Shown: positions 44,043 through 53,642 of the stretch, piece after piece
Numbering within the stretch: position 1 is the first letter of the stretch
Layout: every line of letters begins with the position of its first letter
NCBI GenBank assembly: GCA_030431095.1
Contig: JAUIJU010000006.1
Span: 1 to 64,000 of the forward strand
From: Gammaproteobacteria bacterium
GTDB lineage: Bacteria > Pseudomonadota > Gammaproteobacteria > Xanthomonadales > SZUA-36
Direction: 5' to 3'
DNA length: 64,000 bases
Notes under the pieces: generated by a model
Database searches by the model: none
Seen by the model: only the letters and a program-made list of their open reading frames with translations
What the model was told of the DNA's origin: nothing
Made by a program: the position numbers and the translations under genes

Positions 44043-45090
44043 AATGTATGAGGGGTTTCTGGTCGCGTCGGCCCAGCACCTGCCGGGCGAGCGCGCCATT
44101 ATAGTCGGCTCGCCCACATCCCAACAGGCGGCCGGCCATATCCCGCACCTGGATCACGTCGCCCCGTTCAAAATCACCTTCCACGTGCTCGATGCCCACC
44201 GGCAGCAGGCTGGCCAGGTGGTCGCTGTCGAGCAGGGCGTCGCGGGCGCCGTCGTTGATGGTCACAGCGCCCTGGGCATGATCGTCCATCACCGCCAGCC
44301 AGCGTTTGGCCGGCGCGACCTGCGGACTGGCCGGAAACCGCGTGCCCACCGAATCGTCGTCGACGATGTGTTTCAACACGCGCTTCGCGCGGCCGTTGGC
44401 GATGACCACGCGGGTGCCCAGCGCGGCGGATTTTCGCGCCTGGGACAGCTTGCTGTGCATGCCGCCGCGACCCATGCCGGATCCCTCCTTGCGCACCACG
44501 CGGTCGATGGTGTGCCGCTGGTCGTCCCAGGTCTCGATGACTTCGCCATTCGCCGGGTCCAGCACGCCGTCCACGCTGCTGAGCAGGGCCAGGACCTGGG
44601 CGCCCACCATGCCCGCCAGCAGGCCCGCCAGCTCGTCGTTGTCGGAAAACATGAATTCGGTGGCGGCCACCACGTCGTTTTCGTTGATGATGGGTACGAA
44701 TCCCGCCGCCAGGGCGGCGCCCAGGCAGGCGCGGGTGTCCAGGTAGTGTTCACGGCTCTGGAAGTCCGCCTTGCTCAGCAGCACCTGGGCGGTGGTCAGG
44801 TCGTGCGGCCGAAAGGCCAGCTGCCAGGCGGCCACCAGGTGCACCTGGCCGACCGCGGCCAGCACCTGTTTGGTCGCCACGGGGTTCGACAGGCAATCGG
44901 TGGCGTCACCGACCACGCCGCGACCGGCGGCGACGGCGCCGGACGAGACGATCAGCACCTCCCAGCCGTCATCGCGCAGCTCGGCGACCTGGTCGGCCAG
45001 GGAATGGATCACGTCCGGCGCCAGGGCGCCGCCCGGTGTGCACAGGGCCTGGCTGCCCAGCTTGATGACGATGCGGCGGGGTTTGCTCAT
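44017..45090 (-). CDS. proB: Glutamate 5-kinase (ProB)
   Basis: 357 residues from ATG 45090; the frame extends upstream but that part overlaps the M49 gene. The amino-acid kinase domain (RRIVIKLGSQALCTPGG, VSSGAVAAGRGVV, FVPIINENDVVAATEFMFSDND, GMGRGGMHSKL) is followed by a C-terminal PUA domain (GAVTINDGARDAL). It phosphorylates glutamate, the first step of proline synthesis, and is normally feedback-inhibited by proline. The gap to the upstream peptidase gene is only 4 bp. Confidence 0.95.
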   Translation of the reverse strand: MSKPRRIVIKLGSQALCTPGGALAPDVIHSLADQVAELRDDGWEVLIVSSGAVAAGRGVVGDATDCLSNPVATKQVLAAVGQVHLVAAWQLAFRPHDLTTAQVLLSKADFQSREHYLDTRACLGAALAAGFVPIINENDVVAATEFMFSDNDELAGLLAGMVGAQVLALLSSVDGVLDPANGEVIETWDDQRHTIDRVVRKEGSGMGRGGMHSKLSQARKSAALGTRVVIANGRAKRVLKHIVDDDSVGTRFPASPQVAPAKRWLAVMDDHAQGAVTINDGARDALLDSDHLASLLPVGIEHVEGDFERGDVIQVRDMAGRLLGCGRADYNGALARQVLGRRDQKPLIHYDYLYIYD

Positions 45091-45094
45091 CGGC

Positions 45095-46843
45095 TTACAG
45101 CCCCAACTCCGCTTTGCCCTGTTGGTACACGATATCCACGGGGATGCCCGCCTCGGCGAGCCGGTCGAGATCGTCCTGCAGTTGCGGTCCCACCCGGCCC
45201 ATCCGCTCGACAAACCCGGACACGGCGGCATAGTCGCCATCGCCCTGCAGGGTCAGCAGGTGCCTGCTCAGGTCCTGCACCGCCGCCTCGAAGGCCTCGC
45301 GGTTCACCCGGTAGGCGCCGCTGGCCTCGTCGCGGCTGAAGGCGCCCGCCTCGGAGAAGTAATTGAATCGGATCATGTTGGCCCGCCCATGGGCGCTGGA
45401 GGCGCCGAAGCGAACGGAGCGGAAGATTCCGGCGAGGAAGGTCACGTAGTCGTCCATCAGCTCGCCCTCGGTGATTTCGCCGGCTTCGCGCAGCCGTTGC
45501 ACCATGTACAGGCCCAGGATGTCGGCCTTGCCTTCCTCCAGCGCCGAGGCGTGCTCCTTGAGCGCCTGGCGCACCGTGCCGCCGCCGTCGATGGTGTTCT
45601 TGATGCCCAAGCCGTGGGCCACTTCGTGAAACATGGTATTGCCGAAGAATGACTCGAAGGTGACATGCGCTCGTTGATCTTCGGCAATCAGCACCTCGGA
45701 TATCGGCAGCAGGATCTTGTTGAACTTGGCCAGCATGGCATTCTTCAGCTGCAGGCGGCGCGTGCCCTTGGCGAGCTGGACCTCCTCGTCGTTGGGCAGG
45801 TTGATGGCGATGGTCTTGGACCCCGAGTTCGCGTCACCGGCCACGTAGAGCACGTCGTAGGCGTTGAGATCGGCGTCGGAACCGGGCGTCTCGGCCTTGT
45901 ATTCGGCCGGCACGGGCAGACCTTCCTGAAGTTCGGGCAGGTACTGCGCGAATCGCGCCAGGCGATCGCTCCAGGCACGGTCTTTCAGCAGAACGAAGGT
46001 TTCGAACGCGGCGCGGTAACCGTACAGCGCGTCCTGGTAGGTTTCGATGGGCCCGATGACCAGCTCGATGGCGTTGTCCTTGTTGTCCATCCAGGCCATG
46101 TCCGACGGCTGGTAGATATCGCTGACCAGGGCATCGGCGCGCAGACGCAGGTACGACGCGAAGCCGGGATCCTCGGCCAGGCCCGCCGCCTGTTTCAGCA
46201 ATTGGGCGATGCGCCCGAGTTCTTCGGCGTAGGCCTCGTGGTAGGGCACCAGGGTCAGCTCGTCCGCCGAATTGCGGCGCACCAGCGAGTACAGGCCGTC
46301 CTTGCCGGGCTGCTCCCAGGCCTCGAAGGCTTCCTTGCTCATGTCTTCCGGGTAGAAGCGTGCGCCCGGGGGGCGCGGGCCGTGGGCCTCGAGAAACGGA
46401 CGGTCCTCGGCCAGGCGGTCCCAGGGGCCGTAATTGACCTCGGCGAAGCGCCGCACGGCCGGGTCGTCGATGCTGTCCAGCAGGGCGTCCCGGTCACCCC
46501 AAACCTGGCGCCAGAACAGCTCATCAGTGATTTTAGCGGCATCGATCAGCAGGCCGACCATCTGCTTCTGGTCTGCCGAGAGATGAGACAGGTCGGCGGT
46601 CAGCGTGACCGGGGTATAGATGTTCGGGCGTGGGTCGATGGCGTTCGGCGTCTCGGCGCCGCGCAGCCGCACCGCGCCAAGATCGACGGCCATGGGTTTT
46701 GCGGCCCCTTCCCCGGTCGGGGGCGCCTCGGCCGGGGGTGTTTCGGCAGACACCGGCGCCGAATCCGGCGACCGGTCCGAGCAGGCCTGCAGCGCGAAGG
46801 TGGCGAAAAAGGAAAAGATGAGCAGTTTCAGTGAGTTGTTCAT
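45095..46843 (-). CDS. M49 (dipeptidyl-peptidase III)-like lipoprotein metallopeptidase
   Basis: 582 residues. A lipoprotein signal ends at about C21 (LQACSDRSPDS). The zinc site is HEVAH at residues 406-410 followed at about 26 residues by EEGKAD (E436/E437), the M49 second motif. Canonical M49 enzymes have a six-residue HEXXGH; this one has the shorter HEXXH form known from some bacterial members. Segments TRRLQLKNAMLAKFNKILLPIS and FFGNTMFHEVAHGLG support the family. It would cleave dipeptides from peptides in the periplasm. Upstream of proB by 4 bp, so likely cotranscribed. Confidence 0.8.
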   Translation of the reverse strand: MNNSLKLLIFSFFATFALQACSDRSPDSAPVSAETPPAEAPPTGEGAAKPMAVDLGAVRLRGAETPNAIDPRPNIYTPVTLTADLSHLSADQKQMVGLLIDAAKITDELFWRQVWGDRDALLDSIDDPAVRRFAEVNYGPWDRLAEDRPFLEAHGPRPPGARFYPEDMSKEAFEAWEQPGKDGLYSLVRRNSADELTLVPYHEAYAEELGRIAQLLKQAAGLAEDPGFASYLRLRADALVSDIYQPSDMAWMDNKDNAIELVIGPIETYQDALYGYRAAFETFVLLKDRAWSDRLARFAQYLPELQEGLPVPAEYKAETPGSDADLNAYDVLYVAGDANSGSKTIAINLPNDEEVQLAKGTRRLQLKNAMLAKFNKILLPISEVLIAEDQRAHVTFESFFGNTMFHEVAHGLGIKNTIDGGGTVRQALKEHASALEEGKADILGLYMVQRLREAGEITEGELMDDYVTFLAGIFRSVRFGASSAHGRANMIRFNYFSEAGAFSRDEASGAYRVNREAFEAAVQDLSRHLLTLQGDGDYAAVSGFVERMGRVGPQLQDDLDRLAEAGIPVDIVYQQGKAELGL

Positions 46844-46943
46844 GTGGTCGTCGCGGCGCCCCAGCGCCGCCCCGTCTGGCGAATCAATCCCCTATGATGC
46901 CATGGAAAATCCGCACATGAGACCCCATCTTCCCCCGCGTCGC

Positions 46944-46949
46944 TATAAT
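46944..46949 (+). promoter_or_regulatory. Consensus -10 box for fmdB-aspS
   Basis: A perfect TATAAT lies 33 nt before the FmdB ATG at 46983. A -35 is not clear at 16-18 bp spacing. Confidence 0.5.
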
Positions 46950-46982
46950 TCCGGCGGTGCGCCCGGAGTGGGAGTCGAGACA

Positions 46983-47342
46983 ATGCCGATTTACGAATAC
47001 CGATGCCAGGCCTGCGGCCACGACCTGGAAAAACTGCAGCGCCTGAGCGATGCGCCGCTCACCGATTGTCCCGCCTGTGGCAAGCCGGCGCTGAAACGCC
47101 TGGTGTCCGCGGCCGGCTTCCGTCTGAAAGGTGGCGGCTGGTACGAAACCGACTTCAAGAAAGGCAATCAGCGTAATCTGGCCGACGGTGGTGACAACAA
47201 GTCCGGTGGCGAAAGCAAGCCCGCCGGTGACAGCAAGTCCGGCGGCGACGGGAAAGACGCGAAGTCCGCCCCGGCGGGCGATGGCGCCGGCAAGCCTGCC
47301 CTCAAATCGGGCGGCGACAAGAAATCCAGCGCGTCGGCCTGA
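46983..47342 (+). CDS. FmdB-type zinc-ribbon protein
   Basis: 119 residues from ATG 46983. [19 protein letters not shown] and [31 protein letters not shown] form the conserved zinc ribbon and tail of FmdB-family proteins, with two CxxC pairs. The last 45 residues are a low-complexity Lys/Gly/Ser/Asp tail (KSGGESK, KSGGDGK, KSGGDKK repeats). FmdB is a presumed regulatory or metal-binding protein; in many gammaproteobacteria it precedes aspS, as here (40 bp gap). Confidence 0.87.
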   Translation: MPIYEYRCQACGHDLEKLQRLSDAPLTDCPACGKPALKRLVSAAGFRLKGGGWYETDFKKGNQRNLADGGDNKSGGESKPAGDSKSGGDGKDAKSAPAGDGAGKPALKSGGDKKSSASA

Positions 47343-47382
47343 GCCGGCGCCTGCCCGCGAGGCGGGCCAACGGAGAACAGCA

Positions 47383-49152
47383 ATGCGAACCCACCTGTGT
47401 GGTGAACTGAATACGGCCCAGGCCGGCGAAACCGTCTCCCTGTGCGGCTGGGTGGACCAGCGCCGGGACCTGGGCGGCCTCATTTTCCTGGGCCTGCGGG
47501 ACCGGGCCGGCATCGTGCAGGTGGTGGTCGAACCCGACAGCGACGCCTTCGCCGACGCCGAGCGCCTGCGCAAGGAGTATTGCGTGCGTGTCACCGGCGA
47601 GGTGCGCCGGCGCCCCGAGAGCCAGTGGAACGACGACATGGCGACCGGCCGCATCGAGGTGGTGGCGAGCGCCGTGGAGCTGCTCAACGCCTCCGCGCCG
47701 CTGCCCCTGCTGATGAGCGACGAGGACGGTGAGGAAGTGCGGCTCAAGTACCGCTACCTGGACCTGCGCCGGCCGCGCATGCAGAAGAATCTGCAGCTGC
47801 GTGCCGCGCTCAACCGCGCCATCCGCAACCACCTGGACGGCGAAGGTTTCAACGAGTTCGAGACGCCCATCCTGACCCGCGCCACGCCGGAAGGCGCGCG
47901 CGACTACCTGGTGCCTTCGCGCACCCACCCGGGCGAGTTCTTCGCCCTGCCGCAGTCGCCGCAGCTGTTCAAACAACTGTTGATGATGGCCGGCATGGAC
48001 CGCTACTACCAGATCGCCCGCTGTTTCCGCGACGAAGACCTGCGCGCCGACCGCCAGCCCGAATTCACCCAGCTCGACCTGGAGATGTCTTTCGTGACGG
48101 AGGCCGACGTGCAGGCCATGGCCGAGGACCTGGTTCGCGCCGTGTTCGCCGACGTGTTGTCGGTGGACCTGCCCGCCGCCTTTCCGCGCATGACCTGGCG
48201 CCAGGCCATGGAGCGCTACGGCTCCGACAAGCCGGACCTGCGCCTGCCGCTGGAACTGGTCAGCGTGGACGCCCACGTGGCGCACGTCGAATTCAAGGTG
48301 TTCGCCGGTCCAGCCGCGGACCCGGCGCAGCGCGTGGCCGCGTTGCGCGTACCGGCAGGGGCCGAACTGTCGCGCAAGCAGATCGACGAGTACACCGCCT
48401 ACGTCGCCCGCTACGGCGCGAAAGGCCTGGCCTGGATCAAGGTCAACGACGCCACGGCCGGCCTGGAAGGCCTGCAGTCTCCCATCGCCAAGTTCCTGGA
48501 CGAGACGGCGTGGACGGGCATCGCCCAGGCCACCGGCGCCACGGACGGCGACCTGCTGCTGTTCGGCGCCGGTGCGTGGGGCGTGACCAGCAACTTCATG
48601 GGCCATCTGCTGGTGAAACTGGGGCACGATCGCGGCCTGGCCGGCGACGACTGGGCGCCGTTGTGGGTCACCGAGTTTCCGATGTTCGAGTGGGACGAGG
48701 AGACGCAGCGCTTCTACGCCATGCACCACCCCTTTACCGCCCCGGCGGTGGACGATGCGAACGCGCTGCGCGATGACCCCGCCGGGTCCGTGTCCCGCGG
48801 CTACGACCTGGTGCTCAACGGCGCCGAGATCGGCGGCGGCTCCATCCGTATCCACCGCCCCGAGATGCAGCAGGCGGTATTCGACCTGCTGGGCATCGGC
48901 ACCGAGGAAGCCGGCGAAAAGTTCGGCTTCCTGCTCGAAGCCCTGAAGTACGGCTGCCCGCCGCACGGGGGCATCGCTTTCGGCCTGGACCGCATGGCGG
49001 CCCTGATGGCAGGCGAGGCCTCGATTCGCGACGTGATCGCCTTCCCCAAGACCACCACCGCGCAGTGCGTGATGACCGATGCGCCGTCCGCCGTTCCGCA
49101 AGACGTCCTGCAGGAGCTGGGCGTGGTGTTGCGTCCACGCGAGGGGTCCTGA
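47383..49152 (+). CDS. aspS: Aspartyl-tRNA synthetase (AspS)
   Basis: 589 residues, normal for bacterial AspRS. The OB-fold anticodon-binding domain ([21 protein letters not shown]) is followed by class II motifs: [25 protein letters not shown] (motif 1), [28 protein letters not shown] (motif 2) and [16 protein letters not shown] (motif 3). The insert domain with [24 protein letters not shown] is that of bacterial-type AspRS. Whether it also aminoacylates tRNA-Asn was not judged. Downstream of fmdB. Confidence 0.97.
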   Translation: MRTHLCGELNTAQAGETVSLCGWVDQRRDLGGLIFLGLRDRAGIVQVVVEPDSDAFADAERLRKEYCVRVTGEVRRRPESQWNDDMATGRIEVVASAVELLNASAPLPLLMSDEDGEEVRLKYRYLDLRRPRMQKNLQLRAALNRAIRNHLDGEGFNEFETPILTRATPEGARDYLVPSRTHPGEFFALPQSPQLFKQLLMMAGMDRYYQIARCFRDEDLRADRQPEFTQLDLEMSFVTEADVQAMAEDLVRAVFADVLSVDLPAAFPRMTWRQAMERYGSDKPDLRLPLELVSVDAHVAHVEFKVFAGPAADPAQRVAALRVPAGAELSRKQIDEYTAYVARYGAKGLAWIKVNDATAGLEGLQSPIAKFLDETAWTGIAQATGATDGDLLLFGAGAWGVTSNFMGHLLVKLGHDRGLAGDDWAPLWVTEFPMFEWDEETQRFYAMHHPFTAPAVDDANALRDDPAGSVSRGYDLVLNGAEIGGGSIRIHRPEMQQAVFDLLGIGTEEAGEKFGFLLEALKYGCPPHGGIAFGLDRMAALMAGEASIRDVIAFPKTTTAQCVMTDAPSAVPQDVLQELGVVLRPREGS

Positions 49153-49232
49153 TTCGCCATCCCGGGCCAGGCGCCAGCCGGCCCTGATTTGGGGTCCCGG
49201 GACTTTCGGCACTGATTCCGCCGGGTTGCGCT

Positions 49233-49240
49233 GCTAGAAT
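49233..49240 (+). promoter_or_regulatory. Extended -10 candidate for the S9 peptidase gene
   Basis: GCTAGAAT with a preceding T gives an extended -10 (TGCTAGAAT) about 50 nt before the ATG at 49291. CTGATT at 49212-49217 is a weak -35 at 17 bp. Confidence 0.45.
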
Positions 49241-49290
49241 GCCCAGCGCGTGACAATGGCACCCCGGCACACCGGGGGGGATGGAAACAT

Positions 49291-51213
49291 ATGAAAATCA
49301 AGCAACTCCTGGTCGTCCTGGTGGCGCTCACGGTGGGCAGTGCGCCCGCCCTGGCGCAGAAAAAGGGCGTCGAACATTTCTTCAAGAAACCCCAGTTCTC
49401 GGCCTTCCAGATCTCGCCGGACGGCAAAAATCTCGCCGCCCTGGCCCCCATCGAGGACCGCATGAACATCGTGGTCATGGACCTGGAGACGCGCCAGGCG
49501 CGCGCCGTGACCGGCGTTACCAGCCAGGACATCAACGGCTTCCAGTGGGCCAACAACGAGCGCCTGCTGTTCAACATGGACAAGGACGGCAGCGAGTCCT
49601 TCGGCCTGTTCGCCGTGAACATCGACGGCAGCCTGCCGCGTACCCTGGCGGAACCGCTGGATGCGCAGATCAGCTCCGGTTCCTCGGTGGTGCGAACCAC
49701 CTTCGTGCACGACCTGCTGCGCCACGACAAGGAGAACATCCTGGTCGTGAACAACGAGCGCCGCGCGGCCTACCCGGACATTTACGAGATGAACATCTAC
49801 ACGGGCAAGAAGAAGCTCGTGGAGCGCAACCCCGGCAACGTGGGGGGCTGGTTCAGCGACTGGGACGGAAACGTGATCGGCGGCGGCTACCAGGATGAAC
49901 TGGAACAGGGCTTCATGATGAAGGACCCGGAATCCGGCGAGTGGGTGGAGTGGACGCGCACCCGCTACGATCAGCCCGATTTCACGCCGTTGTCCATTTC
50001 CGGTGACGGCGAGAACGGCCTGGTGGCCTCGCGCATTACGCCCGACGGACAAATGCGTGATCGCTACGCCGTGTACGAATACAACTTCACGACAAGGAAG
50101 ATGGGCGACCTGGTCTTCGAGCACGACATCCTCGATGTGACCAACGTCATCCAGAACCTCAAGCAGCGCAAGGCCGTCGGTCTGACCTATGCCCTCGGCA
50201 AGCCCGAGACGGTGTGGTTCGACGAACGCTGGGCGACCCTGCAGGCCGGCATCGACCAGGCCTTGCCGGATACCGTGAACAACATCTCCAGCGTGGACGA
50301 TGCCGAGACCGTGGCGGTGGTCACCTCCTGGTCCGACGTACAGCCGCCCATCTACTACCTCTACGACATGGAGGAGAACAAGATGGAGTTCCTGGCCGAG
50401 TCGCGCCCGTGGATCGAGCCGGAAGACATGTCCCCGATGAAGGTGTATTCCTTCGAAACACGGGATGGCAAGACCATGCACGGCTATATCACCGTGCCCA
50501 AGGGTACCGACGGCGAGAACCTGCCCATCGTGGTGAACCCGCACGGCGGCCCCTGGGCCCGTGACGGCTGGGGCTTCAATCCCGAGCACCAGTTCCTGGC
50601 GGACCGCGGCTACGCCGTGCTGCAGGTCAACTTCCGCGGCTCTACCGGCTTTGGCCTGGAGCACGAGATGTCCAGCAGGAAGCAGTGGGGCCAGGCCATG
50701 CAGAACGACGTGACCGACGCCCTGATGTGGGCGGTGGACGAAGGCATCGCCGACAAGGACCGCGCCTGCATTTACGGCGGCAGCTACGGCGGTTACGCCA
50801 CCATGGCCGGGCTGGTCTACACGCCCGAGCTGTACCAGTGCGGCATCAACTACGTGGGCGTGACCGACCTGCCGTTGCTGTTCCGCACCGCGCCCGACGC
50901 CTGGGCCGGCGGACTGGAGATCATGGAGGACCGGGTCGGCAGTATGGACGACGAGCGCGAGTTCCTGCAGCAGTGGTCGCCCAGCAACCACGCGGACAAG
51001 ATCCAGGCGCCGGTGTTCATGGCTTACGGCCTGACCGACCCGCGCGTGAACATCCGTCACCAGCGGGTGATGGAGAGCGCCATGAAGAAGGCCGACGTCG
51101 AGTACGAGACCATGATCAAGACCGACGAAGGCCACGGCTACCGCAAACAGGAAAATATCTACGACTTCTACGGTCGCATGGACACGTTCCTGGCCGAGCA
51201 CCTGAATCCCTGA
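49291..51213 (+). CDS. S9 family peptidase (prolyl oligopeptidase/acylaminoacyl peptidase-like), secreted
   Basis: 640 residues with a signal peptide ending near APALA. A beta-propeller region (residues about 40-370, with repeated strand motifs FQISPDGKNLAAL, LFAVNIDG) precedes an alpha/beta-hydrolase domain. The catalytic serine is S498 in IYGGSYGGYATM; the Asp is in GLTDPRVNIRHQ and the His in DEGHGY near the C-terminus. It cleaves small peptides, probably in the periplasm. A terminator follows at 51246. It sits between aspS and yebC, where these genes are more often adjacent. Confidence 0.9.
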   Translation: MKIKQLLVVLVALTVGSAPALAQKKGVEHFFKKPQFSAFQISPDGKNLAALAPIEDRMNIVVMDLETRQARAVTGVTSQDINGFQWANNERLLFNMDKDGSESFGLFAVNIDGSLPRTLAEPLDAQISSGSSVVRTTFVHDLLRHDKENILVVNNERRAAYPDIYEMNIYTGKKKLVERNPGNVGGWFSDWDGNVIGGGYQDELEQGFMMKDPESGEWVEWTRTRYDQPDFTPLSISGDGENGLVASRITPDGQMRDRYAVYEYNFTTRKMGDLVFEHDILDVTNVIQNLKQRKAVGLTYALGKPETVWFDERWATLQAGIDQALPDTVNNISSVDDAETVAVVTSWSDVQPPIYYLYDMEENKMEFLAESRPWIEPEDMSPMKVYSFETRDGKTMHGYITVPKGTDGENLPIVVNPHGGPWARDGWGFNPEHQFLADRGYAVLQVNFRGSTGFGLEHEMSSRKQWGQAMQNDVTDALMWAVDEGIADKDRACIYGGSYGGYATMAGLVYTPELYQCGINYVGVTDLPLLFRTAPDAWAGGLEIMEDRVGSMDDEREFLQQWSPSNHADKIQAPVFMAYGLTDPRVNIRHQRVMESAMKKADVEYETMIKTDEGHGYRKQENIYDFYGRMDTFLAEHLNP

Positions 51214-51245
51214 TTCAACCCTCGGCGCATTGGCAGTAAGCTTGG

Positions 51246-51275
51246 GAGGCCGGCACATGCCGGCCTCTCGCTTTT
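51246..51275 (+). terminator. Rho-independent terminator after the S9 peptidase gene
   Basis: GAGGCCGGC and GCCGGCCTC form a 9-bp stem with a 4-nt loop, followed by TCGCTTTT. It ends 8 bp before the RarD start. Confidence 0.7.
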
Positions 51276-51283
51276 CGGGGACC

Positions 51284-52195
51284 ATGAACGGCAACGATCC
51301 ACACGCCCGGCGCACCGGTCTGCTGGCGGCCTTCGCCGCTTACATCGCCTGGGGCCTGATGCCCATTTACTTCAAGCTGCTCGACGGCGTGAACGCGTGG
51401 GAAATCATCGTGCACCGGATCATCTGGGCGATACCCGTGCTGCTGCTGTTCCTGCTGCTGCGCGACGGGCGTGCGCTGTGGGCGCGTCTGCGCCTGAGCC
51501 GCCGCCAACTGGCCTGGCTGTGCCTCAGTGGTGGCCTGATCGGCCTCAACTGGCTGATTTTCGTGTGGGCCGTGGTCAACGACCGCGTGCTCGCCACCAG
51601 CCTGGGGTATTTCATCAACCCGCTGATGAACGTGGCTTTCGGCTTTCTGTTCCTGGGCGAGCGCATGACGGGCGCGCAGAAGCTGGCCGTCGCCATCGCC
51701 GCGGCCGGCACGGGCTACCTGGCGGTGTACCTGGGTCAGCCGCCGTGGATTTCGCTGATCCTGGCGCTGTCCTTCGCTTCCTACGGCCTGGTGCGCAAGC
51801 GCCTGGACGTGGGGCCGATGACCGGCCTGCTGTGGGAAAACGTGCTGCTGCTGGCGCCGGCGCTGGCCTACCTGGCCTGGAGTTCCCAGCAGGGCAGCCT
51901 GTCGTTCGGCAACGGGCCGGCCCGCGTCGACCTCTACCTGGTCCTGGCCGGGCTGGTCACCGTATTTCCGCTGATCTGGTTCAACACCGCCGCCCAGCGC
52001 CTGACCCTCACCCTGATCGGCTTTATCCAGTACCTGGCGCCGAGCATGACCTTCTGCCTGGCGGTGTTTCTCTGGAACGAGCCGTTCACCCGGGGTCACG
52101 CGGTGGCCTTCAGCTGCATCTGGACCGCGCTGGCCCTGGTCACCCTGGCGCCGTTGCGCCGGCGGCGGCGCCTCGCGCGCTCGTTGCAGGGATGA
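51284..52195 (+). CDS. rarD: RarD-like EamA-family transporter
   Basis: 303 residues from ATG 51284 (an upstream ATG would put the start within the terminator hairpin). Ten membrane helices in two EamA halves. GLLAAFAAYIAWGLMPIYFKLL and the SLGYFINPLMNVAFGFLFLGERM segment are typical of RarD/chloramphenicol-sensitive protein-like permeases. It may import or export small metabolites. Overlaps the hydrolase gene downstream by 4 bp. Confidence 0.88.
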   Translation: MNGNDPHARRTGLLAAFAAYIAWGLMPIYFKLLDGVNAWEIIVHRIIWAIPVLLLFLLLRDGRALWARLRLSRRQLAWLCLSGGLIGLNWLIFVWAVVNDRVLATSLGYFINPLMNVAFGFLFLGERMTGAQKLAVAIAAAGTGYLAVYLGQPPWISLILALSFASYGLVRKRLDVGPMTGLLWENVLLLAPALAYLAWSSQQGSLSFGNGPARVDLYLVLAGLVTVFPLIWFNTAAQRLTLTLIGFIQYLAPSMTFCLAVFLWNEPFTRGHAVAFSCIWTALALVTLAPLRRRRRLARSLQG

Positions 52196-52839
52196 ACGAG
52201 GCCACGACCCGGCGCGTGGTGCTGGTGCACGGCCTGTGGTTTCGCGAGGTGTGGATGCGCGTGCTGGCGCGGCGCCTGCGGCGCGCCGGATTTACGCCGT
52301 TGGGGTTCAACTATTCGAGCACACGCCGTTCACTGGCCGACAGCGCCGGGCGCCTGCAGGCGCTGTGCGACAGCGAGTGCGCCGCGGGGGCGCACCTGGT
52401 CGGTCACAGCCTCGGTGGTCTGCTGATCCTGCAGATGCTGGCTGAAGACCGCTGGCGCGGACCGGGCCGGATCCTGTTCCTGGGCACGCCATTGACCGGC
52501 AGCGCGGTGGCCCGCCGCGCGGTCAACTGGCCTGGCGCCTCGCTGTTACTGGGCCAGGCGGCCGACCCGCTGGTCCGGGGTTCCGCGGTCTGGCCGCGGA
52601 ACCGGGACACGGCAATGATCGCCGGCACACGACCCATCGGCCTGGGGCTGATCTCGGGCGGCCTGGCGGCGCCGCACGACGGCACGGTCTCGGTGACGGA
52701 AACCCGCCACCCGGGGCTGGCGACGCGCCTGGAAATGCCGGTGACCCACACCGGCCTGATCTATTCGGCGCCGGTGGCCCGCCAGGTGGCGGCGTTCCTG
52801 GGACGCGGGAAGTTCGACACGGCGCGGGGCCGGGCCTGA
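52192..52839 (+). CDS. Alpha/beta hydrolase
   Basis: 215 residues. VVLVHGLWFREVWMRVLARRLRR and the nucleophile elbow HLVGHSLGGLLILQ (S73) identify an esterase/lipase-like fold. A C-terminal Asp/His pair is expected around PHDGTVS and VTHTGLI. Cytoplasmic. Translationally coupled to rarD by the 4-bp overlap. Substrate unknown. Confidence 0.82.
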   Translation: MNEATTRRVVLVHGLWFREVWMRVLARRLRRAGFTPLGFNYSSTRRSLADSAGRLQALCDSECAAGAHLVGHSLGGLLILQMLAEDRWRGPGRILFLGTPLTGSAVARRAVNWPGASLLLGQAADPLVRGSAVWPRNRDTAMIAGTRPIGLGLISGGLAAPHDGTVSVTETRHPGLATRLEMPVTHTGLIYSAPVARQVAAFLGRGKFDTARGRA

Positions 52840-52852
52840 ACGGTCCGGTTCA

Positions 52853-52861
52853 TGTTAAAAT
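52853..52861 (+). promoter_or_regulatory. Extended -10 candidate for yebC-ruvCAB
   Basis: TGTTAAAAT is an extended -10 element (TGn plus TAAAAT) 40 nt before the yebC ATG; no clear -35. Confidence 0.5.
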
Positions 52862-52901
52862 TGCCGGTTATTCCAACCCCTTTCGAGCAAGGTGACGTTT
52901 C

Positions 52902-53642
52902 ATGGCCGGACACAGCAAATGGGCCAACATCCAGCACAAGAAAAAGGCCGTCGACGCCAAGCGCGGCAAGGTCTTCACGCGCATCAACCGTGAAATCACG
53001 GTGGCAGCGCGCGAGGGCGGCGGTGATCCCGACAGCAACCCGCGCCTGCGCCTGGCCATCGACAAGGCCAACGCGGCCAACATGCCCAAGGACAACATCG
53101 AGCGGACCATCAAGAAGGCCACCGGTGAACTCGAGGGCGTGACCTACGAGGAAGCCCGCTACGAGGGTTACGCCGCCGGCGGCGTGGCGGTGATGGTCGA
53201 GTGTCTGACCGACAACCGCAACCGCACCGTGGCCGAAGTGCGCCACGCCTTCAGCAAGCACGGCGGCAACCTGGGCACGGACGGTTCCGTGGCCTACCTG
53301 TTTTCCAAGATCGGTGTGCTGAGCTTCGCGCCCGGCACGGACGAAGACCAGGTCATGGAAGTGGCCCTGGAAGCCGGGGCCGAGGACGTGGTCACGGAGG
53401 ATGACGGCTCCATCGAGGTCACCACCACCCCGGAGGCCTTCTCCGACGTGCTCAAGGGCATGAAGGACGCCGGCCTGGAGCCGGCCGACGCCGAGGTCAC
53501 CATGCGCGCCAGCACCGAGGTGGACCTGGACGCGGAAACGGGCGCCAAGGTGCTCCGGTTTCTGGATGTGCTCGAGGACCTGGACGACACCCAGGACGTG
53601 TTCAACAACGCCGTGATCCCCGACGAAGTCTACGCCCAGTGA
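52902..53642 (+). CDS. yebC: YebC/PmpR family regulator
   Basis: 246 residues, the standard length. [27 protein letters not shown] and [31 protein letters not shown] are the invariant N-terminal region; [22 protein letters not shown] is also conserved. YebC proteins act as DNA-binding regulators or, as shown more recently, assist ribosomes on proline tracts. Followed by ruvC, whose GTG start overlaps the yebC stop. Confidence 0.95.
   Translation: MAGHSKWANIQHKKKAVDAKRGKVFTRINREITVAAREGGGDPDSNPRLRLAIDKANAANMPKDNIERTIKKATGELEGVTYEEARYEGYAAGGVAVMVECLTDNRNRTVAEVRHAFSKHGGNLGTDGSVAYLFSKIGVLSFAPGTDEDQVMEVALEAGAEDVVTEDDGSIEVTTTPEAFSDVLKGMKDAGLEPADAEVTMRASTEVDLDAETGAKVLRFLDVLEDLDDTQDVFNNAVIPDEVYAQ

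Noticed and set aside
49160..49190. Terminator after aspS
   Set aside because: The possible stem (GGGCC / GGCCC) has internal mismatches and no T-run; too weak to list.
47302..51315. Two long minus-strand frames antisense to aspS and the S9 peptidase
   Set aside because: No recognisable domains; both are shadows of conserved plus-strand genes.
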